From assembly GCA_030734395.1 (NCBI GenBank), contig JAUZTG010000041.1, positions 1,054,001 through 1,118,000 on the forward strand: 64,000 bases of DNA, read 5' to 3'. The translations under genes were made by a program, and so were the position numbers. The notes under the pieces are model-generated. The model saw only the letters and a program-made list of their open reading frames with translations, ran no database searches and was not told the DNA's origin. The first letter of the stretch is position 1; each line of letters starts with the position of its first letter. Below, piece by piece: positions 45,883 to 57,864 of this stretch. This stretch comes from Sarocladium kiliense (lineage: Eukaryota; Ascomycota; Sordariomycetes; Hypocreales; Sarocladiaceae).

Positions 45883-48115
45883 ATGAGTCGAGCGACGACT
45901 ACTTCCGCTTCTTCTGAGCGGCGGCGGCCTGCAGCCTGTCAACGATGTCACAAGCGGAAGGTTAGATGCTCTGGAGGTAGGTGATTCAAACTCATCTGAT
46001 CAAGTCGACAATCGAATCCAATTGCTGACTGGAGCAGGTGTGCCGTGTCAAAATTGTCAAACAGCTGGCATAGTCTGCACATTTCCAACGAGGGATAGGA
46101 ACGTTGTGGTCTCAGAAGCATATCTTCAGCGCCTGCAAGCCTTCGCAGAGAGCCAATCAGCCGCAGCAGCCGTCTTAGAGACCGGTGCAGCCTCGCAACA
46201 GAACCACCAGACCCCGGGCCTGAGCTCGTATCCAGGCATTGGGCGCGGTAAGGCGACGCTGACATTGAAGCATGCAACGGCTGAGGCATTTGTGTCTGGC
46301 CTGAAGAAGCTAAGCACCAGGGACACCGAAACCAGTCCGGGATCCAACCAGAACAACTCGGCAGCCCTGCACCCAGATGCATACTCAGATATATCTGGAG
46401 AGGTCTCAAACTACGACTATGTTTCCCTGAACTATGACAGTTCCTGTAAGTTTTCTGTTCGAGTCGCCAATTCAGGACTAAACGCAAGCTAGGGCAAAAT
46501 GTCTCAATTCAACTGCCGCCATATCCCTACGCGATACAGCTCGTTTCGCAATTTGAGACCTTCATGGCTTATGAATATCACTGGTATCTTCGTCGGGAGT
46601 TCAGATCAAGTCTGGAGACCACTTATAAATCCCCGGATTCCGCGCGTTCCAAGAATCGTATATGGCTCTGCAAGCTGCTGGCGGTACTCGCATTGGGCGA
46701 GTCCTTCAACAGTTATGAGCCTCCCCTGATCGATTTGAATCATGCATCCGAAGATAACGCAGACTCAGTTCACCTGCGAGATAACAGGGAAACGTATCTT
46801 CCGGGTGTCCGCTTCTTTGAGAAAGCGTTGTCTCTGTTCAAGATGCCTTCGGAGGAACCTGACATCGAACATATTGAGGCTCTGAACCTCATTGTGAGTA
46901 ATTACAGTCCCTGTAGTTAAAGATTGTCAACACTAACATAGCTTAGACCTTCTTTTGCTACTCTCTTAATAGGCGCAAGACCGCCTACATGTATGCTGGC
47001 ATGTCAGCGAGGATTGCAAACAGCCTGATGCTTCATGTTCCAGCAACAACTGATCCACCAGTCATTGCAGAGCATCGAAGACGCGTGTGGTGGACAACAT
47101 TTCTAATAGACACAATGGTTTCCTCGGAGATGGGTCTCCGGGCCGCATTTCAATATTCCCAAGCCGAGCATTCAACGCCAACCGATGACCAGTTACTACC
47201 CACGCAATGTAGCGATTTCTGGGACTCAACAATCATGACTGCTCATCTCAAGCTTGTCAACATAAGGGGCCTCATTCTTGAGGCAATTGGACACGTCCAC
47301 GAAATGGACTTTACGAGCTACCAAAAGGTCATTACGGTCCCACTGAGTGAGCTAGAACTCTGGAAGAGCGAGCTCCCCCAGGACATCAACTTCGATTTCA
47401 CAAATGGTGTACCACCTAGTATGGTTGCAAGACCATCAATGCGTTCACTGGCATCATGTTATCTCAGATACCACCAGGTGAGTGATGATTGGCCATGACA
47501 CACACAAAGTCTAACTCCCTGATAGGGCCATATCATGCTTATTCGTCCTGTGTTCTTCAAGCTCCTGGGAATTGTCCTGGGAAAGGATACCGACATGTCC
47601 TCCATCGACGACTTATTAGCACTAGCCGCGAGGTGTCTCGAGGTGGCCAAGTGCAACATGCGTATTGTCACCACCCTATCGGATCTCAGCTTACTTGGTA
47701 GGGATCCTCTTTCACTCCGTTCGCCCGCAGCCTGGATGCTGACCTGTGTGTAGCTAAATATGGGTTTTATGACTCTCTGCATTTATTCTCCAGCATCATC
47801 ATCTTCTCTCTATCAAGACTTGTCAACAACATCCGACCACTCAGTCTCATACAAGAGCCTCAAGACCTAGCCTTGTATTCTTCAGCACGCGACTTGCTGC
47901 TAGGCATGGCAGCCAGCGGGAACCTGGCGTCAAAGGGTCACATGCGGATGCTCGAAGACATTGAGAATCACCTAGATGGCATCTCAGAGAGTCAAGACGC
48001 GCAGATGCTGAATTTTAGGTTGGATGAGATATCACCGTGGATAGACTCAATAGGTGGTTCCGAATTCCTGCTTGACATGTCGGGGTTTCCAGAATTCACT
48101 CCTGATACAATATGA
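45883..48115 (+). CDS. Zn2Cys6 fungal transcription factor
   Basis: Six exons: 45883-45976, 46038-46445, 46493-46893, 46947-47477, 47526-47697 and 47754-48115. The product is about 655 residues. The zinc cluster spans residues 19-45: C-x2-C-x6-C-x5-C-x2-C-x6-C (AACQRCHKRKVRC, then VPCQNCQTAGIVC). It is split by intron 1, a common position in this family. The fungal-specific regulatory domain includes SLNRRKTAYMYAGMSARIAN and HRRRVWWTTFLIDTMVSSEMG. Every join preserves the frame. It ends 79 bases from the convergent FAD monooxygenase gene, which it may control; that is inference from position only. Confidence 0.92.
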
Positions 48116-48194
48116 GAGCAATCGCACTTTAACTCTGCCAGTCTACCATCGAAGTGAGAAATAGAACAATTACCGCAGACTTCTAACATTAGGC

Positions 48195-49586
48195 CTAGCC
48201 TCTCTTCCACTTCAGCATCATTACGAAGGCAAAGTATCTGCGCAGCGTACGGCCAAATGTAAGCCACGAACCCAAGCCACCATCAGAAACGACTCTACCG
48301 AGGTGATAGAACTTCGTCGCAGACTGAAGTACCGCCTTCTCCCAATTCTCCATACTGATTTCGCCCTTCAAAGCCTTCTCCATGATTAAGGCTTGGCTCG
48401 CTGCCTGTTCTGTTGACATCGCGATGTTCGGTCGGGGCGTCGTAAGCGCATCACCAACCAAGAGAACTCGACCATCCAAATGCCTTGCTTTAGTACACAG
48501 AACATCATTGACCTTCGTCACGAAAGGGTTTTCAGTCTTGCTGAGAAGCTCGGCAAAAGGAGCCGACATTTTCGCCATGCCCGCTGCGCGGACCCGTGAC
48601 CAGACCGCATTCGATACCATCCCTTGAGTCAGAGTGTTGCTGTGAACGTTTCCATCGCCGTCGGTGAAGATGTCCGTCATCTCCTGAGATCCTTCGGCAA
48701 GCCTGGTATACCAACACCAGTTCACAAGTCTTTTTCCCGGAGACAAACCGCCGTCATCTGTCGGAATCACGTAACTGCGGATTGACTCAGTAGGAGCGCT
48801 GAGAAGTAGTCTTTGGGACCTACCATAGGATATACGCGTGCTGCATCATATCGTAGACCAGGCCATCGGCGAAGAACTTGGCCGTGGCCTCCGACAGCTC
48901 ACTTTGCGGTACTGTGCCTCTCCATGCAACCATCCCAGCGTACTCGCGAACGGTAGGAGCTTTGACGATCTTTCGCACAGTAGAGTGGACGCCATCGGCA
49001 CCAATAAGTAGATCGGCCGTCAAGTCCACCTCTTCACCGGTACTCTCGTCCAGATAGTGCACAATCACCTTATCGCCAGAGAGGTTGAGGTTGACCACAT
49101 ATGCTCCCGTGAGATAAGTTGCCTTTCCATCCGCAGCGCGTCGAGGTGGAGGGTTCGGAAATGGCTTGGAAGCAAATCCATCGAAATTGGCTCGAAGCAA
49201 ACGGTAAAGAACCCCCCAGCTTGTGAACTCGTACTTCAGGGGGCGATCAACAGTTTTCGTGAAGAGCTTCGGGTATGGTCGGTACGTGATATGCAGCCTG
49301 TTGGACTCGATGGCGGTTACAGTATCGGTATCATCGTACTTTTCAAGGAACTCTTTCATTCCCGCTCTGTAACCTATGCCAGCATTGTGGCTGGATCTTA
49401 AAGACCTTGGGTCACGCTCAAGAATTGTGACGTTGTTGCCATTTCGCTTGAGGTGAAGACCATGAATGAGTCCAGCCACCGATCCTCCAACCTAAGGCAA
49501 CGTCAAGATTAGATCCCGCGCTTCACTAGAGGTACGTTAGGTGTCGGGAATATAGAACCACGTACGATAACTACCTCCTGTGGCAT
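48195..49586 (-). CDS. FAD-dependent aromatic-ring-hydroxylase-type monooxygenase
   Basis: Three exons: 49586-49566 (only 7 codons), 49491-48824 and 48774-48195. The product is 422 residues. The N-terminal FAD fingerprint VVIVGGSVAGLIHGLHL is completed across intron 1. ADLLIGADGVHSTVR (residues ~173-187) is the DG motif. VLLVGDALTTPRPNIAMSTE is the GD motif, whose TPRPN tail recalls 2,6-dihydroxypyridine-hydroxylase-type enzymes. NAD(P)H-dependent hydroxylation of an aromatic or heterocyclic substrate is the family activity; the substrate is unknown. There is no signal peptide or C-terminal membrane anchor, though the end is basic (MLKWKRG). It is convergent with a Zn2Cys6 regulator. Confidence 0.88.
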
Positions 49587-52413
49587 CTTGGAGGATCAGG
49601 TTGGTTGAAGATGGTTGGAGTGTAGGGCAACAACAGCGGCATTGGGAGCAGGTGCCAAGACACAGAAGTAGAAATGTTGGAAATATGAATAGCGAGCCAA
49701 GCTCTTTAAATAGTATTGTCGATATTTGACTCAAACGCCTCGCAAAGAAGATTTTGCAATGTAAGCCGTAAGCACTTATCGTCTAACAGAGTGGCAACGT
49801 CAGACGTGGTGTTGTTTCCTTAGTCCGTCTTACATTAATCAGATAGACCCCTGGCGAGGTCTCGAGAAAACAACTTGTTAAGCTATCAATTCACCATGCA
49901 CGCATACTTAGAAGGACCTGGCAATCTCTGAGAATACAGTTCAATGATATAACTCTGACATTGTTGTAGCCAAAGCTTCGAGCTTTTCGCAGCCTCGCGC
50001 AGACGGGAGCTATCAGTCGTTACCGTTTATGACCTGTCAGATTTCAGCTTTCGCACAAAACTTAAACGGTAGGCGGTATTACCTCAGGCAGGGTTGCTAT
50101 GCCTTCTTGGGGCACGATGCAGGAGATGATTGGTCACAGCGCCGGTGAGGTCAGCTGCTGACCATCAGTCAGTCGATTTGCGAGTGTCTATCGATATGCC
50201 CTGAAGCTGATTAGGGATACGCACCTTAACTGGATCAGTGCTCTCACAACAGACCACCAACGTCCGTGAAGCAAAGCCTGCAGACAGCCACTGCTTACAG
50301 TATATGAGCGCTTAACTCAATTAGCCCAACATTGCCAGTGAATGGCGCAATCGTTCGGTGATGAGCTAGATTATGAGGCGTAGTCATCTAAAGGGGTATA
50401 TGTATGCTTGTTACCCTCTTCTTACCTTACAATAGGACCAGGCCAGCAGCTGAGGCTACCCGGGAGCTAAGATGCAGTAGAAGGCACGAGCAATCGCTGG
50501 AGCTTCGTTGCCGCGCGGCTAATGCGGAGAGGAAAGTTTGAAAGGAAGAGCAGAGGCTTGAGCTAGAAGAAGGGAGACCGAATGGGAATGTCTTTCTGTA
50601 TCACCGTCCGACCTTGTTAGAAATCCTTCGCGCGCTCCTGCCCCTGACTCTGTGGCATGATCTGCCTTACTTCAAGACCTGACATGGAGTTCCTCCGTCG
50701 GCGTTAACTTGCATGATTAGAAAGACAAGCCAATGTCTTGGTGCGGGAATTGAAGATTAGATGGCCTTATCACCGGCCAAACCCCACAGAGTAATAGTTC
50801 TAGACCTTGGCAGGGAGGAGCCGTGTCCCCAAGATTTATGGCCTTGGATAGGTGTGACTCCGTGCCTGACTACAACGCGAAGCGCTTACTCACCAGCGTA
50901 GATATTTGTGTACCATTTGTACTGCATGATGGTCCTCAGGGATTAAAAAAAAAAACCCTCATCAATTCTCACAGTTGGAGTAGGACGGCTGAAAAAGGTG
51001 AGGGCGGCGTTCTCCTTCCACGCGCAGTAATCTATACTATTGGTCTCCTCGACTGTACATTGAGAAGTTGTAGACAAGGATCAACTGGTAGACTATGTAC
51101 GGAAAAGCAGAGAACGGAAAGTGGGTGCCTGAACTGTCATCCCGAAAGTACAACCATTTGAGCTTCAGCCTGGGGTTACATTCATGTCGCAGTCAGGGAT
51201 GTCCAAGCTGCCAAGACGATAGCACAGCCCGCCTATTTTTGTTCGCTGGATATGCGCGGTAATATTTCCTAATCGAATCGCTAGTAAATTCGCTCTTTCT
51301 TTGGACTGGGGTTGGCTAATCGACTATGGGCTCCGTTTGGGATTGCACAAGGGCCACAGGACATGCCACTATAGTCAGATTTCCCACAACGTCTATGCAT
51401 CTATTGAGCTACATCAAAGCCTCTTTGCGGCGCAGGTCTTCCGCTCATTCCGCGCAGTCAAACAGGATTCCGCGCCGTAGATTGCAACACTCCTCGGCAT
51501 GCATTTCAGCGGCTTGGCGTAAGCCTCACGCCAGTGGTCTACGGCATTATTCACCTTTTGCAGGGTATATTATATGGGCATCATGGAAACAACCGGGCCT
51601 TCATGGCTAGTGTGGGATCGCAGGCAATAGACCCAAGTTATCACCAGGCGCAAAACCTTGGCACGCGGAGTCTTGATGTTCCCGTGACTTAGCATATCCC
51701 ATCTCCATCCCGTATACCCCGTACCTTAGGCGATTCGGACTGTGCAATCTGAATGAAGTTGACAGCGATCAAGACTTATTGGTTCTCAACGCCCATCAGT
51801 ACGCGGCATAGCTCATGACTGGCTTGATTGCCTCGCTTGTGGAACATTGCCACCTTGCCAACAACGAACGCGTCTCATGAGCGCGCGTACTCCTCAGCCA
51901 GACGACCCGCGCGGCAGAGATACTTGCGTATCTTTCTAAGCGCAATACGATATACGCGCTTATCGAATGGGATTCCTCACCCAGATACTAAGACCACATG
52001 ACAAGTACCCCGATTGGTTGTTCTGAGGATCCCTGTACGGCTTCAACAGACTACAGTCGATTATATGCCCTTTCGAGGGACAAATAGTCACGGCAAGACG
52101 GATCTGTTCTTATTAGGTGGGTCGAGCGCTGGCCTTGGTGCCCGCGGCCTAGTCCTCACGGAGACATTCGGAGTAGGCTTTGCTACATAGTTCCCCTGCC
52201 AGCCTACCAATCCGGAAGGTCAATATGTCGCATTCATCGTGTAAATCCTCCCATGAACTAAAGTAAGGTTATCCTGTAAGCGAAGATGGTGTACCGTCAG
52301 GCAACGACGAGTACAAGACTAGACACTTGCCTTCCGTGAAGTCAAAGAGACATCTCAGCCAGGAACCCAACTTGCTACTGTCTGTTGCTCCTGTCAGTAC
52401 CTTCGCTCTCATC
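49587..52413. other. 2.8 kb gene-poor gap
   Basis: The largest gap in the window. There are few open frames, a poly-A run at 50946-50955, and no recognisable transposon ends, RNA gene or spliced gene. A 41-codon frame at 52065-52190 (ATG to TAG) encodes GGSSAGLGARG, resembling a nucleophile-loop or nucleotide-binding glycine motif, and may be a relic. The 3' end is the promoter of the large secreted protein gene. Confidence 0.45.
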
Positions 52414-55400
52414 ATGAGGGGTACTCTGTCCCTGTGTTCCCTTTTGGGACTATGGTTTCTCCCAGCTATCAGTCCCCAGGGTTTCACCACGGCCCTGCCT
52501 AGTGGGCTAGACCACAGTCATGACGACACTTACAACGTGACGTCCCTCGACTGGGATGAAGGAGACGAGACATTCAAGTTCCTTCGCTCGAGGCAAAACA
52601 AGCCTGAGCTGCGGGTAATGGCTCTGGGTGCATCCACCGTTTATGGTGTTGGGTCCAGCAACGGCAACGGGTGAGAAACCTACATGGCTTTTCCTTTCCC
52701 GTTTTGGAGACACATGCATGCTGTCCTCCGAGCATGTTCTAGGATCAGCGCTGACAGAAGCCATCTGGTGCGGCATGAGACAGGTTTCGCAAACCACTAA
52801 GAGATCAGCTAAGGTATGCCGGCTACGAGGTAAACATGGTTGGTACCAAGCGCGGTGGTACTATGAAAGATAATGTGAGTGGCTGGACCACAGGGCTCTG
52901 TTTACTCATCATCCATATATGTTGCCTAAGATAGAAAAGACTTCGGCTGCTGATTATAATCACAGGACTGCGAGGCCAACAGTGGCGATGTCATTTCCCA
53001 GGTTCACACGGCTTCTAGGCTATCATACCCCTATAAGCCCAACGTCGTTGTCATCAATGCTGGGACAAACGACATCCGCGGCAGCATAGCAATCAATACC
53101 GCGCATATCCGTATGAGGGATCTCATCACCGACCTCTGGGACAACATCAGCCCTGACACCGTCGTCGTGCTGTCCACATTGCTCGTGGGCAACCATCAAG
53201 ACGGCGAAGCCAACCGCGCCATTGTGAATCCAGCATACCGGCAACTCGTTGCAGAGTTTCATCAGCATGGCCGCCCCATCTATCTGGCCGATATGGACTT
53301 CATTCCCCTGAGCCAGGTGCCCGACGGCATCCACCCCAATGACGAGGGACACCGCAAGATGGCCGCGGGCTTCTGGCACGGCATTGCCCAAGCTGCCAAG
53401 GAGGACCGTATCAAGAAACCATTGGACGCTGACTTCAGCTCAGGCCCCCAAACGTGCCAGAAGATTGCCGGCGAGGGCGTCTACGCTGGCGGCCGAACGC
53501 AACTGGGCAGTGGCTTGGACGACGACATTTACCGCCACAACAGCCAAAATATGGGAACTGTGCTCTCTGTTGTCAGCGACTGGGACCGTGATCAATGGTT
53601 CTTCGCCAGACTGTTCCGCCGAGATCGTGACGACCTAGTTGGGTGGTTCGACGCAGGCAACGGTGTGGCCAAGTACGGTGTATGGCGCAATGATGGTGGC
53701 GGCAAGTTCACGAAAATCGACGATATGAGCACAGGTGACAACTGCATCCCTCGCGGTGTACACTTTGTCGACCTCAACGGTGACGGTCTCGACGATTTCG
53801 CGTGCGTTGCCCCCGATGGCAGTGTGTTTGCTGCTATCAACAGAGGAAATGGAGGCGGCAGCAGTCCCCCCTCCTTCAATCATATCGGCCTCTGGAAAGC
53901 TAGTGACGCTGCCTATCCGCAAGCACAGGTCCGTCTCGCCGATATGGATGGTGATGGCCGTGCTGACTTCATCGGCTTATCTCCTAATGGAGACGTGCGC
54001 ATCTGGCGCAACGGTTGGGTCAAGGACAAGCCTGAGTACTTCCAGGCCCTGGGCCTACGTTTCCCGGGCCAGAACAAAGGTGATCTCCGCGGCGTACGCT
54101 TCGAGGATATCAATGGCGATGGTCGTGATGACTGGATGTGGGTTTCGAATACCGGCGCTACATCTACCTTCACAAACTCTCGCAGCTGCGCCAGGGGCAA
54201 GTTAGGCGATGGCCTGAACATTGCCTGGCGAGAAGCATTCAATGGGAACGCCAACAGCGGCCCGACTCATCTTGGAGGCTTCGGCGACGACGTGAGGAAC
54301 CGCATTCACTTTGCACGCATCTATGGCGAACCTCAGGACTTTGGCCTGCTGGGCCGTCAGGATTATGTCTACATGGAACATGTTAAGGAGGGCAGCAAAC
54401 ACAGGTTCAATATGCGTGTTTACAAGAACATCGGTGGTGGCAGCACGAAGCTGAAGGCCGATGGTAACAAGTACTGCGACATGACTGGTAATGGAAGAGC
54501 CGGTGAGTCTCCATTTTCCTTCTCCTTTCTCCGACTCTCACTCCCTGTCCATCATGACATACCCATGGTCAATGGGCTGTCTATACCTACCTGCATTACA
54601 AGTCGACTGATGTTGGAGCCTACCATATAGATTACGTGTGGACTCATTCCAAGGGAGAAATGACCATCTACCCGAATGCTGGTCGTGATTTTATTCAGGA
54701 TGGCCAAAGCTACTGGGGACCCTCGGCGGTTATCTGGCGGCCTCCCCGTGACATCGAACGTCGGGATCTGCATCTGGCCGACTGGAACGGTGACGGCAAG
54801 TGCGGTAAGTCTAGTCTTCTTGCTATATTTCGCAGCGTGAAGGTGAACTGACGATTGGGTGTCTTCAGACATCATCTGGACGGATGGCAACAACGGAAAC
54901 CGCGTCCAGGTCTGGATCAATCAGCACTCCAACGGCAACTGGAACTGGCAGCACCTCAGCAACCCGGCAGGATCACTCAACTGTCCCGAGAAGAAGGGCC
55001 TTCATATTGACGATCGTAAGTCATCTCCTGGCAAAACAAGCAACGACTGGTTGAAGCAAAGGTTTGCTAACTGTGTGTCTGTCTCTCCCTTACAGTGCCT
55101 GTCCGCTTCGCAGACGTCACTGGCAATGGTCGCGCCGACTACCTCTGCATCGAGAAGGATGGTCGGACCTGGGGCTGGACACAGCGCAGCGATGGTGGCT
55201 GGGACCATGTCGATCAGTTCAAGAGTGCAAAGGGTCATGATCGGGCCAACCTTCGCTGGGGCGACGTCAACGGCGATGGAAAGGCCGATACCATCTGGAC
55301 CGACAAGTTCTCAGGTGACGCATATGTCTACTATAACCTAGGCCGCCGTGACATTGGAGGCTCTCGGTACGAGTGGTCTCAGAAACCAGAAGGCGGCCCC

Positions 55401-57025
55401 TGGTTTGCCTATACTGGCAATGCGGCGGGTACTTGCGTTTTCTACCCGGACCTCGACGGCAACCGTCGTGTCGATCAGCACAATATCCTTGGGACGTGGA
55501 CCAATGAAGCCAAGACGTGGTACAATGTTTGCCCAGGTGGAACAGACAATACTGGCGACGATGGTGCCATCACGGATCCTAATCTGCCAGACTATCCCAA
55601 CAAGGAGCCAGACATTCCCGCACTACCAGGCAATCCTCCCGTCACGGACGCTGACCGCTGTCCTCAGGATCCGAGAAATTTCCCGAACTTCTTTACCTTG
55701 AACAGTTGGCTGGGAAATCTCAACACCGGGAGCCCAATGTGTATAGGCAAGTGGAATAAGGGCACGTTTCCCAACGATATCGAGGCTTGGGCCGATGAAC
55801 GGTGCCTGCGATGGATGAAGATTGGCTTCACCGATGGCACCAATGTTGAAATCGGGAAAAAGCCAGGAGATGATGGCCATCATCGCACCGGCAGGGTGAC
55901 ATGGAACCCCTTTGGAGATAAGTTCGATGAGTTCAGTCTTTGGGAAGGCGGCTGGAACGGTGGTTTGGGCCGGATTGTTCTCGAAATGAGCAACCACTGC
56001 CAGGGGAGCAGCGCGTGCCGTCTCGATGCTGGAGCATACTGGGACAATCCACCTGCACGGTACACTGTTCAACGCGGCAGCAACGGTGACGGCATGCTCA
56101 TGGGCTTTGACGTGCGCCACGGCGATTGCATTGACATGCTCGCGCCGTACATGACCGACTCCGGGACGGAAAAGGTTATTCTGAACAATTTCCAGTTCGA
56201 GCCGACCTTTGAGGAGCTGAATGAGAGGACCTTCGAGGAGCGCAACATCACGGCCATCCAGGACAGCATTATCCTGGCCAACCGCCGCGAGAAAGATGAC
56301 GTGGTGATGAGTGTCGAAAGTTATCTTATTACTGAACAGCAGCACAAGCTATCTCTCGCTACTGAGGATGGCAGGGAGCTGGGCGCAGAGATTGGGTACA
56401 CGATCAAGGGCGAGATTGACGTTTGGGTCGCGGAGCCGTCGGCCGAGTTCAACGGCAAGTTCAGCAGCAAGTTCGTGCACAAGAACGTTGAGACAAGCGA
56501 AGACACGGAACTGAGCCGGGTGAGTTCATGTCCTGACAAGCTGAACCGCTTTGACGTCCCCCCACCAGAATGAGGAGAACTTTGGCTAACAAGCATCCGT
56601 TATCTTCTTGACAGCACCAAGCTCGATATACGGCACGGACTACAGTCAGACCGGGAATGGCTGCCAGGTGTACGATCACGGCATGGAAGAGCGCGGTTCA
56701 GCTCAGGTACAAGGCGACGGTAAGTCTCAGAAAAAATCTCATTATGATCAGCATTGTGCCTAGAGTCCTCGGCTGACATGTCATTGCAACGCCTTAGCTC
56801 CAGCATCGCTTCAAGAACGGAAAATCATTCTACTACCAAGTCTCGGGCATGTTCCAGAACTCAGAGTCAAGCATGGCTGTGGCTACTTGTGAGGACGTTC
56901 CTATGCCGGATGACGGGCATGGAATGAAGGTCATGGAAGAGAGTGGCACCTACTGCAGCAACGGTCGGCGGGTTGCCGGTCTTGGCCTCTCTGACCAGGA
57001 TCTGCTGGATGCTTGCGGTGTTTGA
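52414..57025 (+). CDS. large secreted SGNH-esterase / FG-GAP / lectin-like modular protein
   Basis: Eight exons: 52414-52670, 52784-52874, 52966-54502, 54631-54804, 54869-55015, 55096-56519, 56615-56719 and 56798-57025. The product is about 1320 residues. A signal peptide covers ~1-27. The SGNH domain (~60-265) has Ser74 in ALGASTVYGVG, GTND at 149-152, and Asp236/His239 in DGIHPND, the full catalytic set. Then come seven Ca-binding D-x-[NDT]-G-[DN]-G motifs (~375-805), as in a seven-bladed FG-GAP/VCBS propeller. A Pro/Asp linker leads to a Cys- and Trp-rich beta region (~970-1095) that looks lectin-like. The last ~215 residues are beta-rich with a Ser/Thr/charged hairpin-like insert, resembling aerolysin-type pore-forming modules. 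The first three calls are firm; the last two are inference. It may act on glycan acetyl groups and target cell surfaces. Confidence 0.85.
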
Positions 57026-57864
57026 TGAGAACAGAGACAAGACAACATCTCGAGTCGAGAGACTAACATTTCGTTTGTTCTACCTATTCCTGCTCGTGCT
57101 CGAGCTTCATTCACAAGCATCCCTCAGGACCATATCCGGCACATGAGACTTACCTAATACATCGAGTCATTCTCAGATTGTCGATCTTGCACATCAAATT
57201 GCCTACATTCATGCTCTGTACCTGTGAGCCGTTATGCTGGTATCCTGTTGCGCATGTTGACGTAGACGGATTCACGGCCCAACATACCACTGTTCTCCAA
57301 GCCCCGGGTGCATTCCTCCGGGCAACGTTCAAGGAGTGAAAAGTAGGAGGAGCTAGTAGTTGGTCTCGACCTTAATCTAACTCATTCATGCCCATGTGTC
57401 GCGACTTATAGCACTTGGCTTGCATTAGCAGTCTACTTGGCAGTCGCGTTGTCCCGCAAAATGACCCGGTGTTCTGGTGTAGATGGCTCCTTGCGCATAT
57501 GCCACCTTGTCGCCGGGAATAGGTTTCCTCCATCCTGGACTTGGCACGTATTTGTCGAGGTTTGGACCCCAGCTTTCCTCTAGTCTTTACCCCAGCTCCG
57601 CTCCTCCGCACCCCAGGTTTTGGTACGCTTGGCATCCCAAAGCGTATTGGGGAACGGGTATCATCACCCTGAGGTTGAGCGTGGCATGTATTGCTAAAGA
57701 TTAAGCAGGTTATGCTGAAGACATGCTTAAAGCTTGTAGTAGCGGCCCATGAATTACAATAAGAAGACACCTTGCCCCATCATAGGTTCACACTAGGAAA
57801 GGGATCCTCCAGCTGTAACTGCGTCGATAGCCAGGATTTTCTCAACCGTTTCTAAGAGCCCAGC
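57026..57864. other. intergenic stretch upstream of the MFS gene
   Basis: 3' flank of the large gene and promoter of the MFS gene. No supported gene, repeat or RNA was seen. Confidence 0.45.

Noticed and set aside
52628..52873. 81-codon frame across the first intron of the modular protein
   Set aside because: It spans an intron with good splice sites. The spliced frame completes the GSSNGNG-FRKPL junction of the SGNH domain, so the unspliced frame is not real.
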